DNA of 64,000 bases from Acidobacteriota bacterium (GCA_013289665.1 JABCZN010000013.1:62001-126000), one strand, 5' to 3'. Shown: positions 53,502-62,723, numbered from the stretch's first letter. Notes: generated from the letters alone by a model not told the origin. Numbers and translations are program-made.

Positions 53502-54656
53502 TCAATTGATCTGACCAGTTTTCCCCTGCATCTCTGGCGTACCTTTTCCGTCCGTGAGCACGACGGGGTCATTCCTCCAAGCGGCCCTCAGGTCGGCCTC
53601 GATTTGCTCTTGGCGCGAACGCGTCCAAGGTGCGTAATGGCGCTCCGTAATTCTAATGCTGCTATGTCCGAGGAGTATCGAAACTCTATCGAGCGGGACG
53701 CCAGCAAGTAACAGCTCGACGGCGAACGTGTCCCGCAATCTGTGCGCATGCCCGGTTGGAACCCTCGCCAATTCAAAGAGGCGCTGTAACCTGCGTTGCC
53801 ATTTTCCTTTGGCGCTACGGACGGTTGACTTGCCTGTCCAGAAGAAATAGCGTGCACTCGAATGCGGAGCTGCATCCAACGCCTTGACAACCATGTCCGG
53901 CAGCACGCAATAGACCGGTACCCCCGTCTTCTCGGTGTGCAGCAGTAGCTTGTTCTTTTGAATGCGATTCACGTCAAGCTGGGTTGCATCTCCGATTCTC
54001 AACCCCGAATATCGCAGCAGCAAAACAAAAGCGCGGAGGCGTTGTGCATTGCGAATGCCCGCGCTCTTGCCGTAAGGCTCAAGCGCGGCAAGAATGCGAA
54101 TCATCTCTTTCCGCGTGAACGGCATTGTCGGCTTGTTTGGAACTTTTGGAGCTTTCAGTTCAGTTGCCGGATTGTCGTCAATCCATTTTCTCTTTTCGGC
54201 GAAGCGCATGAACGCCCTGAGCCGTTCCAACTTTTTGAGGCTTGTGCGAGGCCCCTCCGTCCACGTTGTGCGAAATGTTGCAAGCATGTCTAGGTCGAGC
54301 TGCTTGAGGAAGTGCAGCTTGTACGTTTCCGCGAAACCGTCGAGCTGTCGGAAGAGTAGGCGGTATTTATACAGCGTGGAGTGGTTCAGTTTCCGTGCTT
54401 CTGCGTCCGCGATAAACTTTTCGTGAGCGTTCTTAATCATGACCTGTTGTTCCGGCCGCCGTGTGCGCCGATCCTCAGATTCCCACTCGCGGACCATCTC
54501 TTGCGCTCGCTGCCAGTCGCGAAGCTTCAGAGACTCACGTATTTCTTTCCCGCCGAGTGTTCCGTCAACCCAAATAGGGCACTGGCAATGCCGATATTTC
54601 CTCCCCTTTGCGCGTTGCTTGCAGCTTCTGCGGTGACGGCGATAGATGGTGAGCAT
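53502..54656 (-). CDS. Tyrosine recombinase/integrase of the tRNA-Lys island
   Basis: 384 aa. The N-terminus has a short Cys-rich segment (CKQRAKGRKYRHCQC), then an SAM-like core-binding domain (about 75-165) and the catalytic domain: R in SGLRIGD, K in TEKTG, H-R in HAHRLRDTFA, H in LLGHSS and Y in ERHYAPW. The start is ATG at 54656, with AGGAGCG upstream. It would insert or excise the island at the tRNA-Lys gene 4 kb away. It follows the excisionase-like gene by 12 bp. Confidence 0.93.
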   Translation of the reverse strand: MLTIYRRHRRSCKQRAKGRKYRHCQCPIWVDGTLGGKEIRESLKLRDWQRAQEMVREWESEDRRTRRPEQQVMIKNAHEKFIADAEARKLNHSTLYKYRLLFRQLDGFAETYKLHFLKQLDLDMLATFRTTWTEGPRTSLKKLERLRAFMRFAEKRKWIDDNPATELKAPKVPNKPTMPFTRKEMIRILAALEPYGKSAGIRNAQRLRAFVLLLRYSGLRIGDATQLDVNRIQKNKLLLHTEKTGVPVYCVLPDMVVKALDAAPHSSARYFFWTGKSTVRSAKGKWQRRLQRLFELARVPTGHAHRLRDTFAVELLLAGVPLDRVSILLGHSSIRITERHYAPWTRSRQEQIEADLRAAWRNDPVVLTDGKGTPEMQGKTGQIN

Positions 54657-54668
54657 TGTGGAACGCTC

Positions 54669-54962
54669 CTACCTCATAGGGGATTTCAATGATAGACGAG
54701 AATGAACCCGTTCGAGCACGGTCTGCGGAATGCGTAACGTAACATATCTTCTCTTGTGCCTCGGACTCCGTTCACCTATCACGAGCACTCCCGGTTCGCT
54801 CTCGAAAAGCTCGCGAACTTTGTCGGGACTCAAACTCCACATTTCGGCGATTTCCGTAACGGCGTAGTGCCGCTCGGAATGCGCCGAACTGACAACGCCA
54901 ATGGAAGTTCCCGTGGGCTGGGCAAGAGGTTTTTCCTGGCTGTACTGATAGTGATTTGCCAT
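54669..54962 (-). CDS. Excisionase-like helix-turn-helix protein
   Basis: 97 aa. A MerR/HTH_17-type DNA-binding segment is visible: HYAVTEIAEMWSLSPDKVRE at about 31-50 with a wing (VLVIGERSPRHKRRYVTLRI). Such proteins accompany tyrosine integrases as excisionases or regulators. AGGAGG lies 6 nt before the ATG. It is the first gene of the integrase transcript and carries a shared promoter element upstream. Confidence 0.8.
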   Translation of the reverse strand: MANHYQYSQEKPLAQPTGTSIGVVSSAHSERHYAVTEIAEMWSLSPDKVRELFESEPGVLVIGERSPRHKRRYVTLRIPQTVLERVHSRLSLKSPMR

Positions 54963-54976
54963 TGGCTACCTCCTGC

Positions 54977-54993
54977 ATGGTGTATATATATAG
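54977..54993 (-). promoter_or_regulatory. Shared promoter/operator element upstream of the excisionase gene
   Basis: Minus strand CTATATATATACACCAT. The 17-bp sequence differs at one base from CTATACATATACACCAT at 62724-62740 before the TraK-like gene. It contains a TATATA-type -10 region. Confidence 0.5.
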
Positions 54994-55090
54994 CACTAGG
55001 AGAATTGCGATGCAAGCGGAAGAGTGGTGCTGTGAGACAGTTGGGCGACGTATAACCGCGCCGTCTCGGAAGGGTTGGCTTGAGTCCAGC

Positions 55091-55111
55091 TGTATTATCT
55101 GTAATAATACA
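55091..55111 (+). promoter_or_regulatory. Palindromic operator and -10 region of the YtrA-type regulator
   Basis: TGTATTAT, 5-bp spacer CTGTA, ATAATACA: a perfect 8+8 palindrome. It ends 6 bp before the ATG at 55118, leaving no space for a ribosome site. The TAATAAT inside it can serve as -10, so the transcript would be leaderless and repressed by bound regulator. Confidence 0.65.
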
Positions 55112-55117
55112 CACCAA

Positions 55118-55537
55118 ATGATTCCTTTCCACGTCGACTTCGCTCCTGGCTCTCCTCTGTACGAGCAGGTCGTCTACGCTGCCACCAAAGCCATCGTCTC
55201 TGGCCGACTCATTCCGGGCGACGATTTTCCTTCTGTCCGTGTCCTAAGCCGCGAACTCAAAATCAATCCGAACACCGCGCACAAGGTCGTAACCCGCCTC
55301 GTCGATGTAGGCCTACTCGAAATCCGTCAGGGTTCCGCTCCGGTTGTTGCCAATCGCCCTGCCCCAAGTAAAGACGAGAAAACCAACCTCCTCCAGAGCG
55401 AAGTGGAACACCTCGTTGTGGAAGCCAAACGTCTCCGCATTGAACTTGACGATGTCCAGGGGGCCATCGCCAGACATTGGGCCCGTCTCACGCTAAAAAC
55501 GGAAGGCAAGTCCGACTCCAGCAAAGGAGGCCGCTAG
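55118..55537 (+). CDS. GntR family regulator, YtrA subfamily
   Basis: 139 aa. A GntR winged-helix DNA-binding domain (LYEQVVYAATKAIVSGRLIP, FPSVRVLSRELKINPNTAHK, LVDVGLLEIRQGS) and a short helical C-terminus, as in the YtrA group, which has no metabolite-binding domain. YtrA regulators repress neighbouring ABC transporter genes. It starts at the ATG at 55118, next to a palindromic operator, and is followed after 6 bp by the ABC ATPase gene. Confidence 0.88.
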   Translation: MIPFHVDFAPGSPLYEQVVYAATKAIVSGRLIPGDDFPSVRVLSRELKINPNTAHKVVTRLVDVGLLEIRQGSAPVVANRPAPSKDEKTNLLQSEVEHLVVEAKRLRIELDDVQGAIARHWARLTLKTEGKSDSSKGGR

Positions 55538-55543
55538 CCGCTC

Positions 55544-56440
55544 ATGCCCCAAGCTATCCATACTGACCAGCTCAGCAAGCACTTCGGCCGTGTCATTGCT
55601 CTGGACCGCGTCAATCTCGACGTGCAGGAAGGCGCGCTCTACGCCCTCGTCGGCCAGAACGGCGCGGGTAAGACCACTACCATCAAAGTGCTCATGAATC
55701 TGATCCGGGCGACGGGGGGCTCCGCTATTGTTCTGGGAACGGACTCGCACAACATCCATGGGAAGTCATACACCCAAATCGGTTACGTTTCTGAAAATCA
55801 GGAAATGCCCGAATGGATGAAGACCGGCGCGCTCTTGAAATATCTACGGGAGTTCTATTCCACCTGGGATTCAGACCTCGAACAATCTCTCGTCAAGCAG
55901 TTCGATCTTCCGCTCGACCGAAAAATCAAAACCCTATCTCGAGGCATGAAAATGAAACTGGCTCTTGCCAGCGCCCTGGCGTTTCATCCACGTCTCATCG
56001 TTCTCGATGAGCCTTTTGGCGGCCTCGATCCGCTCGTCCGCGATCAGGTCATCGAAAGTCTTCTAGAGCGCGCCGCAGAATCCACGGTATTCATCTCTTC
56101 TCACGACCTCGCCGAAATCGAAAGCTTCTCGAGCCACGTTGGCTTTCTCGAATCCGGCAGACTTCTCTTCTCCGAGGAGATGTCCACACTCTCTACGCGC
56201 TTCCGCGAAGTGGAAATCACCACAGAGGCCGCTACCCCTCTTCCCGTACAGCTACCCGCGTCCTGGCTCCATCCCAAATCTTTGGGCGCACTCGTTCGTT
56301 TTGTCGACTCCCGCTTCGACGAACACAAAACTCTCGCCGAAATCCACCGCCTTTTCCCGAATGCCAAGGACGTTCAATTCCGTGCTCTATCTCTTCGCGC
56401 TATCTTCTTGGCTATGGCCCGCAAACCCGAAGAGGCCTGA
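55544..56440 (+). CDS. ABC transporter ATP-binding protein
   Basis: 298 aa. Walker A GQNGAGKTTTIKVL (38-51), signature LSRGMKMKLALA, Walker B LIVLDEPFGGLDP and the H-loop SSHDLAEIESF are all intact. The C-terminal 80 residues are specific to long single-domain exporters of the YtrB/BcrA type. It sits between the GntR regulator and the permease in one operon. Such transporters respond to cell-wall antibiotics or peptides in Gram-positive bacteria; here the substrate is unknown. Confidence 0.93.
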   Translation: MPQAIHTDQLSKHFGRVIALDRVNLDVQEGALYALVGQNGAGKTTTIKVLMNLIRATGGSAIVLGTDSHNIHGKSYTQIGYVSENQEMPEWMKTGALLKYLREFYSTWDSDLEQSLVKQFDLPLDRKIKTLSRGMKMKLALASALAFHPRLIVLDEPFGGLDPLVRDQVIESLLERAAESTVFISSHDLAEIESFSSHVGFLESGRLLFSEEMSTLSTRFREVEITTEAATPLPVQLPASWLHPKSLGALVRFVDSRFDEHKTLAEIHRLFPNAKDVQFRALSLRAIFLAMARKPEEA

Positions 56441-56443
56441 CCC

Positions 56444-58051
56444 ATGAGCAAAATCCTCCACATCTTCAAAAAAGACATTCGCCGCCACTGGCTCGAAATT
56501 CTCATCTCCCTGGCCCTTCTGGCCATCTACACTCGCCGGGAACTTCATCTTTGGCAGAACTCATCGGACATGTTTTTCTCCTCTCCATTCAGCTTTCTCC
56601 TCTCCGGTAGCTATATCCCTTTTTTTCTTGCGCTTTCTTGGGTCTTCCTCATCCTTCGCGTTGTGCACAGCGAAACTCTTGTCGGTGATCGTCAGTGGTG
56701 GGTTACCAAACCCTACCAGTGGTGGCAGCTTCTCCTCGCCAAGCTTTTCTTCATCTTTGTCTTCGTCTCCGTGCCACTATTCCATGTCCAACTTCTCCTC
56801 CTATATCACGCTGGCTTTTCAACGCTTGCCAATATCGGCCGCCTTTTCCTGATGCAGTTCACCCTCCCGCTCATCATCATTGTCTTTGCCTTTGCTCTTG
56901 CCTCCCTCACGAAAAATCTCGCACAAGCCCTGCTGGGCATCGGTATAGTGGTCGTCGTTCTCATCGCAGGTATCTGGCTCGACTCTATCACCAGCCACAT
57001 GACCGGTGACTCCTCGCGAGCCATAGACACTCTCGAATCCCTCCTCCTCTTCGGTTCACTCATCCTTGTGCCAGTCTGGCAATTCGCTCGCCGTAGAACC
57101 TGGACCTCTCGGGCTACCATCGCTGCGTGTGCCGGCGTAGCTACGGTTCTTTCCCTCATTCCTTTCAGCAGGAGCGTCGAGGAATCCTACCCACTCATCT
57201 CCCTCAGTGCCTCTCCTGCACAGTTCTCGACCCCTACCATTCCAAAGGCCCCGGACAATCCATCTGGCTTGCCGAGCTTCATGTCAGAAGCAGTCCTGTC
57301 CATCCCACTGAATGTGTCTGGAGTCGTTCCAGGCTCAGTCGTTCTTATCAATGGCGTGAACTTGACCGTGGATTCTTCCGATGACGCCCATTGGACCCGT
57401 GGCTGGGTCGGCCAATACCAGCAGCTTTGGCCTGGGAGCCAACGCCAGAATCTCAACTATCAGGTCAAACGGAAGGAATATGAGAAAGCTAAGGCGAAGC
57501 TTCAAAACCTGCACATCCAGCTTGCGCTCTCCGAATATCAGGAGGCCGACGCTCGCACACTTGTCCTTCCCGCCACCATTTTCCGCGACAACGATCTCGG
57601 CATCTGTCGTCTCTCGATGAGAGGCTATCAAGTCCTCGAATGCCGCAAACCCTTCCATTCCCCCGCCTACATGGGCCGTTTTGATGCCCCTCAGTCGCCG
57701 TGTGGATCTGTCCGGAGATTTCCAAATAACTCTCCCACGAATCTCGATGTGGCATACGCTTGGTCAGGTCCAACAATCGAGGTCTTCCCAGACCCTGGCC
57801 TGAATCCGATTGTTGACTACCAAGTGAGCTTTAATCCCGTCCCCCGAATCCCCGATCCCCACAGCACAGCGCCAATCGAGCACAGCGCTGTTTACCTTTG
57901 CCCCGGTGCCGAACTGCGTCTCGCTCGCCCTGTCTTCAAACGCCGTTTCCTCATCCAACTGGAACTCCCCGCCGTCCATCTTCAGGATCTCGTCGAGCGT
58001 GATTCGTTTGGCGGAGCCGGTGTCTCGATCGACCTACGCATCCCCAGGTAG
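56444..58051 (+). CDS. ABC transporter permease-like membrane protein with large extracytoplasmic domain
   Basis: 535 aa. Six helices in residues about 18-250 (first EILISLALLAIYT; later LPLIIIVFAFALASLTKNLA and LLLFGSLILVPVWQF) make the permease. A large beta-rich, soluble domain follows (about 255-535), with no recognised motif. It starts 3 bp after the ATPase stop and forms the transporter with it. The soluble domain is unusual for a YtrB partner and may bind the substrate or a cell-wall target. Confidence 0.75.
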   Translation: MSKILHIFKKDIRRHWLEILISLALLAIYTRRELHLWQNSSDMFFSSPFSFLLSGSYIPFFLALSWVFLILRVVHSETLVGDRQWWVTKPYQWWQLLLAKLFFIFVFVSVPLFHVQLLLLYHAGFSTLANIGRLFLMQFTLPLIIIVFAFALASLTKNLAQALLGIGIVVVVLIAGIWLDSITSHMTGDSSRAIDTLESLLLFGSLILVPVWQFARRRTWTSRATIAACAGVATVLSLIPFSRSVEESYPLISLSASPAQFSTPTIPKAPDNPSGLPSFMSEAVLSIPLNVSGVVPGSVVLINGVNLTVDSSDDAHWTRGWVGQYQQLWPGSQRQNLNYQVKRKEYEKAKAKLQNLHIQLALSEYQEADARTLVLPATIFRDNDLGICRLSMRGYQVLECRKPFHSPAYMGRFDAPQSPCGSVRRFPNNSPTNLDVAYAWSGPTIEVFPDPGLNPIVDYQVSFNPVPRIPDPHSTAPIEHSAVYLCPGAELRLARPVFKRRFLIQLELPAVHLQDLVERDSFGGAGVSIDLRIPR

Positions 58052-58195
58052 GCATGTAAAGATCCCAGCGATGCAACCGTTCTAACCTTTATCAAGACTT
58101 GAGCATTTTCAGCGTCATCGATAACTCCTGTATTGGGCGAACGAATCTGCCCGGTCGCAGCACTCAAGCCGCCAAAACAGGACTAGAATGTGGCG

Positions 58196-60439
58196 ATGCG
58201 CCGATTCGCTGCTATCGCCCTATTGTTGGTGGGCAAAGCTGCCTTCGGTTCCCCTCCCGACCCGTGCTCGCTCAGTTCGACGGCAACCGATGCCACAGTC
58301 ACTGTCGCCATTCCGGATGGCCGGACCTCGTTTCGAGAGGGTGAAGTTATTCCCCTAGTGCTGTCGTTTACGTCTACGGCGGACAAACGCTACTGGGCCG
58401 ACAACCGCAATTATGACCGCAGCGGCCGGCTGAGCATTGAGAGCTATTGCGTCGAACCCCCGGCGCGTGATCCGCTCGCCGATTATTTCCGCGCTGGCGC
58501 CTTTATGGGAGGCGGATTAGGCAACACGCAACAGCTTTCCGACAAACCATTCACCGCGACTGCCGAGTTGAATGAGTGGAGACAACCTGCGCCTGGACAC
58601 TATCGGCTGTACGTTGTGAGCTATCGGGTGTGGCGTCCACCGGACCCGGGCGAAGCGACTCCCTACGGCCGCGTCTCGCTGACCCTGCGCTCGAACACGA
58701 TTGAGTTCGAAATAGTCAAAGTGGATTCCGATTGGCGCAACAAGCAATTGCTGGACGCCACTGCGGCTTACCAGAACGCGGCTGACGACGAGCAGAGAAA
58801 AGCAGCCCGTAAACTGCGGTTTCTGAACACGAAGGCATCGGCGGAAACACTCGCAAAGATGTTCTGGGGTTTGAACGACCAACCCGGAGGATGGGATCTG
58901 ATGTTCGGGCTCTTCGGCTCGCCTTACCGTGCGGAAGCGACTGCGGCCATGCAGCGTGAAATCAACAATCCCGACCACCCGATCACGCAGGATTTCTTGC
59001 ACATGCTCACCAAGTTGCAAATCAACGCCGATACCTCGTGGGACCCGCCGGCGTATGATTCCGCGCATCCGGAAGTTTCGCAGGAGTATTGGCGCAAAAG
59101 GCAGACGCATGAACGTGAGCTGATGCAGGTGGCGATCGCGACAACCGTAGCGGCTCTCCCGCAGAAAACGGGCCGCGCTCGCTCCCTGACGGTGCAGGCG
59201 CTCGCAGAGTCTTCTGATCTGCTTGATGGCTCGACTGCATCGCAAATTCGCAAACAGCTGATCGCTGCGTGGGGAGATCTGCCGGAAAAGACGAAGCAGG
59301 AGTTGATCCAGTATCGTTGGCCGCTCATCGCTGGGCCGGACATGTTGCCCACCCTTAAAGAGTTTGCATCGCGCCCGGCGCCGCCCTTCCGGACTATGGA
59401 CGCGATGGCCCGCGATGCCGCGATCCAACATATCTACGAGCTCGATGCCACGGAAGGACGCTCGTTAATTCTTCGCGACTTGCGCGACCCGCGGGCACAA
59501 CCCTCCATTTCGCTGGTTAAACTGCTCACCGCCGATGAGCTACGGCCAATCGTTCAGGAAGCGGTCGGAAGAATCGAGAAGAGCGACGCTCGTGAGCTCG
59601 ATTATCACTTGGTTGAGCTTTATGGGGACGCACCGGCGCTGGTCGGAATGAAGACCGTGTTTAACGACCACCTCGGTCAATGGGCGTGCGATCCGCAAAC
59701 GGCCATGTTGCGCTTCTTCCTCAGACTCGAACCTGAATTCGGCGCGAAGGCGGTGGAAGTTTCGCTCGCCGCCAGGAAAGTGACCGGTTGCTACCACTTC
59801 CTGTTGCAGGAATTGGGAGACGCTCTGCCCAAGGTCGAGCCACTAGCGATTAGCGCGCTCGACGACACCGACCTCGAAGTCGCCAACGATGCCGCGCTGG
59901 CATTGGGGCACTGGGGAACGGCAAGCGCGGAAGCGGCGTTGTGGGCGCGGCTGAAGCGTTTTCACCAGCAATGGCAAGTCCGTGAGGGCGAGTTGCGCGC
60001 GACGCCCCCGTACACTGATCCGATTGCGCGCGCGACAGCGCTGGAGAGCACGCTCGTGAACTCCATCGCGACAGGCACAAACTGGATATGCGGCCCCGAA
60101 AAACTAGCGCAACTGAGCGCGCTCGCTTCGCCTCGGCAGCAGATACAAGTCGCAACCTGGAGTAAGGAATGGGCGCAGGGCCAAGCCTTGATCCTGCCCA
60201 ACTGGTATCCCGAGGGCCGCTTGAGCTTCGGGGTGCTGCAGTATTCGAATTTGGATGAGCAACAGTTCAGGGCGAAGCTGTCCCAGATGCCGCCCGGGAT
60301 GAAGTTGTACTTTCAGATCTGGAAGCCGGGACAGATTTCGCCACCCGTGAGCATGGAAAAGCAGGAAGCAGTGTTCGAGGCGTTGCACAGTCATGCTGCG
60401 CAATTCGAGGTGGGAATCGAAAAGAAGAGCGATCCTTAG
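58196..60439 (+). CDS. Large secreted hypothetical protein with HEAT-like repeats
   Basis: 747 aa from ATG at 58196 (a GTG lies two codons upstream). A signal peptide (AAIALLLVGKAAFG) leads to a beta-rich domain (about 25-180: VTVAIPDGRTSFREGEVIPL) and then a long helical part with repeats that resemble HEAT/armadillo units (DDTDLEVANDAALALGHWGT). No enzyme motif. Not clearly part of the transporter operon. Function unknown. Confidence 0.75.
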   Translation: MRRFAAIALLLVGKAAFGSPPDPCSLSSTATDATVTVAIPDGRTSFREGEVIPLVLSFTSTADKRYWADNRNYDRSGRLSIESYCVEPPARDPLADYFRAGAFMGGGLGNTQQLSDKPFTATAELNEWRQPAPGHYRLYVVSYRVWRPPDPGEATPYGRVSLTLRSNTIEFEIVKVDSDWRNKQLLDATAAYQNAADDEQRKAARKLRFLNTKASAETLAKMFWGLNDQPGGWDLMFGLFGSPYRAEATAAMQREINNPDHPITQDFLHMLTKLQINADTSWDPPAYDSAHPEVSQEYWRKRQTHERELMQVAIATTVAALPQKTGRARSLTVQALAESSDLLDGSTASQIRKQLIAAWGDLPEKTKQELIQYRWPLIAGPDMLPTLKEFASRPAPPFRTMDAMARDAAIQHIYELDATEGRSLILRDLRDPRAQPSISLVKLLTADELRPIVQEAVGRIEKSDARELDYHLVELYGDAPALVGMKTVFNDHLGQWACDPQTAMLRFFLRLEPEFGAKAVEVSLAARKVTGCYHFLLQELGDALPKVEPLAISALDDTDLEVANDAALALGHWGTASAEAALWARLKRFHQQWQVREGELRATPPYTDPIARATALESTLVNSIATGTNWICGPEKLAQLSALASPRQQIQVATWSKEWAQGQALILPNWYPEGRLSFGVLQYSNLDEQQFRAKLSQMPPGMKLYFQIWKPGQISPPVSMEKQEAVFEALHSHAAQFEVGIEKKSDP

Positions 60440-60590
60440 GATCCTCAGAAACTGCAGGTAGGAGGAACGCTTAAGACAAGCCCGGAGTCGGGAGAGGCTT
60501 AACACATCCCAGCACTGCCCTGGGCGAAGAATGGCCACTGATAAAACCAGAGCGGAATTTGACGGCACGATAAAAACACTGTTGAGCACT

Positions 60591-61145
60591 CTAGTGGCTG
60601 CTGGCGGACTTTTCGTGCCACCTGGTGGCGAGACCCAATTCGCGCCCAAACGCTTCTCTTAGCCAGTCTGGTGGGTTATGCGTTGTCTTGATTAATTCGC
60701 CAGCGATGAAACGCGCTACCAGCCGATGCCCCTTTCCGTCTGGCGTGTTGTCATACACGAGAACGTCATCGGCACGCTTTCGAGCCTCTGGGAGGCTCTT
60801 CATGGATTGTTTGTACGACTCTGGAATTGTGTTCAGCGGCACGGACTGCCCTCCGCGACTCATTCGGACCAGAATGCGCCCAACATTCAGGTTGGGGTCT
60901 TCCGTAGAGATGAAAACGACTTTCGTGGCGTAACCAGCGTCTCTAGCGCTCTCCAGTAATTCGGTGTCTACGACGAGATCCTCAACCGCAAAGGAGCGCT
61001 GCTCGCGGAGGGCTGCTTCGCGCTGGTGCGAAATCGGGGGGATGAGGGTAGGAAAGGCTTCTTTCAAATGGGCGTCGTAGAACGTGGTCTTACCTGCGCC
61101 CATCGGGCCGGCGATGACAACCAGCAATGGTTTCTCTTGGCCCAA
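60591..61145 (-). CDS. Zeta-toxin-like P-loop kinase
   Basis: 184 aa. Walker A GPMGAGKTTFYDAHL (13-27) and a zeta-like core with RILVRMSRGGQSVP and the DNTPDG segment. Zeta toxins phosphorylate UDP-N-acetylglucosamine, often paired with an epsilon antitoxin on plasmids. No epsilon-like gene is visible here. The start is TTG at 61145 with TAAGGA upstream, 9 bp after the previous gene's stop, so it is coupled to the 61155-61769 gene and belongs to the mobilisation remnant. Confidence 0.75.
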   Translation of the reverse strand: MGQEKPLLVVIAGPMGAGKTTFYDAHLKEAFPTLIPPISHQREAALREQRSFAVEDLVVDTELLESARDAGYATKVVFISTEDPNLNVGRILVRMSRGGQSVPLNTIPESYKQSMKSLPEARKRADDVLVYDNTPDGKGHRLVARFIAGELIKTTHNPPDWLREAFGRELGLATRWHEKSASSH

Positions 61146-61154
61146 AAGATGTCC

Positions 61155-61769
61155 TTATCTCGCTGTTTTGCGCGCCGTGGCGTCTGCCACCCCGCGCTGG
61201 AACCTTCCCGCAACTAAAGCTACAGGGTACCGTTTCCCAGAAGACGCAACCTCGACGGTTCTTTTGAGTTTGGGGTCATACTCGTAGCGTGAGCCGTCTG
61301 GAAACGTGCTTCTCGGTCCCTCTTGCCGGCCAGCAAGATTCCCGAGCGCCTCTACCAGTCGCTGGCGCTCCGCCGTGCTCATTTGGTCGTAGCTGGCTGA
61401 CTTCTGTGTTGGCCTAGAGGGAAGTCTTGGCTTGGTTAACCGTTGTTTCGAGTAGTAGGCCGCCAACCCGCTGTTCACGAGTTGATTGATCGAGCAGCGT
61501 CGGGTTTCGGCCACGTTATGAAGCTTCCGAATGAGGCGCCGAAGCAGGACTACCTGTGTCTCCCGTGCGGTTTGTTTCTTCTTGCCTTGAAGAGTGACAA
61601 GCTTGACGGTGTCGAGGTTGACGGCGAGCAGCGCGTCGTTGATCGAGGCGGACAAATCCCCTTGGTACCTCCGCTTCGCGCGAAGCAGTTTGTCCAGACC
61701 GACCAGCAAGCGTATGTTGAAGACATCGAAACCGACGTTTCTACGGATTGCCACAGGCCGCACCAACAT
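61155..61769 (-). CDS. Plasmid-type hypothetical protein next to zeta-like kinase
   Basis: About 204 aa. The N-terminal part is basic and helical (LLRAKRRYQGDLSASINDAL); the middle is RRCSINQLVNSGLAAYYSK, reminiscent of a ribbon-helix-helix segment; the rest is unrecognised. The frame continues to 61850 but the ATG at 61769 (AAGG abuts it, so GTG at 61763 is also possible) is preferred. Coupled to the zeta-like kinase. Whether it is an antitoxin is unproven. Confidence 0.45.
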   Translation of the reverse strand: MLVRPVAIRRNVGFDVFNIRLLVGLDKLLRAKRRYQGDLSASINDALLAVNLDTVKLVTLQGKKKQTARETQVVLLRRLIRKLHNVAETRRCSINQLVNSGLAAYYSKQRLTKPRLPSRPTQKSASYDQMSTAERQRLVEALGNLAGRQEGPRSTFPDGSRYEYDPKLKRTVEVASSGKRYPVALVAGRFQRGVADATARKTAR

Positions 61770-61918
61770 CCTTATGAGGAGTCCGCGCGGCGGCACTGCC
61801 ACGGCGGTCCGCTCCGTACGATATGTACATCGTCCTGATGCATGCTTCAACCAGACGGTGTGGAAAACACCTTTTCATCCTGTTTCCCTTTGGTCGCCGG
61901 TGCCGCAGTGATCTTTCG

Positions 61919-62356
61919 TCATTGTTGTTTCCCACCAGTGAGGACCTCCTCCAGCGTAGCTTTGTTCCGCGTCGCTACCTCCTGAGCGGCGAGGCGGAGA
62001 ATCTTTGTGTATCTGAGTCTCGCCCGCGCGCGGGCCGCAGGCAGCACGTCCTCGGGAGGTTCAATCACGCAAGTCAGAACGTACTGTAACAGTGAATTTG
62101 TGAGGGCAACTTGTGTGTGGACCAGAGTGAAGAGGGACTGTACCTCCCTCGCCATATTCGCGAGAGTGGCCGCGATGCGGGCCTCCAGCTGGGCTGTCGC
62201 TTCTGTGTTATCGCCCTGCCGAAGTTCGTGCTCACACGCGGTGAGGATAAAGGCCTGTTCGGAGCGAAAGCCTCGCTCACTGGCGGCAGAGCGCACGCGG
62301 TCGCGAAATTCCCTGCTCGGGAACAGCAAATTCCTCTCGATTCGATGTTTTTTCAT
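61919..62356 (-). CDS. Mobilisation protein, MobC/RHH-like
   Basis: 145 aa. It begins MKKHRIERNLLFPSREFRDR, then RSEQAFILTACEHELRQG and long helices, the layout of MobC-type relaxosome accessory proteins (weak match). A perfect AGGAGG lies 8 nt before the ATG at 62356. A perfect palindrome (62381-62396) sits 25 bp upstream. It diverges from the TraK-like gene across a repeat-rich spacer. No relaxase gene follows; the remaining downstream genes are the unknown protein and the kinase. Confidence 0.55.
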   Translation of the reverse strand: MKKHRIERNLLFPSREFRDRVRSAASERGFRSEQAFILTACEHELRQGDNTEATAQLEARIAATLANMAREVQSLFTLVHTQVALTNSLLQYVLTCVIEPPEDVLPAARARARLRYTKILRLAAQEVATRNKATLEEVLTGGKQQ

Positions 62357-62380
62357 CAGATTTCCTCCTCTTCTACCCGG

Positions 62381-62396
62381 TGGCACATTTGTGCCA
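62381..62396. promoter_or_regulatory. Perfect palindrome upstream of the MobC-like gene
   Basis: TGGCACA TT TGTGCCA (7+2+7). Position and symmetry suggest an operator or a relaxosome binding site. Confidence 0.6.
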
Positions 62397-62526
62397 CAAA
62401 TCGCCAGAATTCCGCCACCGACTAAAGATGTGAAGCAGTTCGACTTAAGCTCTAAATCGGGACACACATCGCCACATTCCTTTATGTTCCAATACCCACG
62501 AACAGCAACAACGAATTCCCGCCCAC

Positions 62527-62675
62527 CGTCCCTCTCTGTCCCCTAGTTGTCGTTATTTGTTTCCGACTGTCGCCTTTTGCCGCCAACTGTCCCTCAGTTG
62601 TCCCCTGCTTGTTTCAACGTGTTGCCAACTGTCGCCAGCTGTCCCCGGGTTGTCCCAATCTGTCCCCAATCGTCC
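62527..62675. repeat. Helically phased TGTC repeat array (candidate oriT)
   Basis: TGTC (consensus CTGTCCCC/GTTGTCCC) begins at 62537, 62548, 62568, 62588, 62599, 62630, 62640, 62651 and 62661, with CGTC at 62527 and 62671. Spacings are 10, 11, 20 or 31 bp, near multiples of one DNA turn. It lies in the divergent spacer between MobC-like and TraK-like genes. Confidence 0.7.
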
Positions 62676-62723
62676 TTTGTTATCCCCCGGAGCAATTTCC
62701 TTTGCCGCCCGATTTCCATGATA

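Noticed and set aside
62527..62675. TGTC repeats as a CRISPR array
   Set aside because: Repeat unit is about 10 bp without spacers of constant length; no cas genes.
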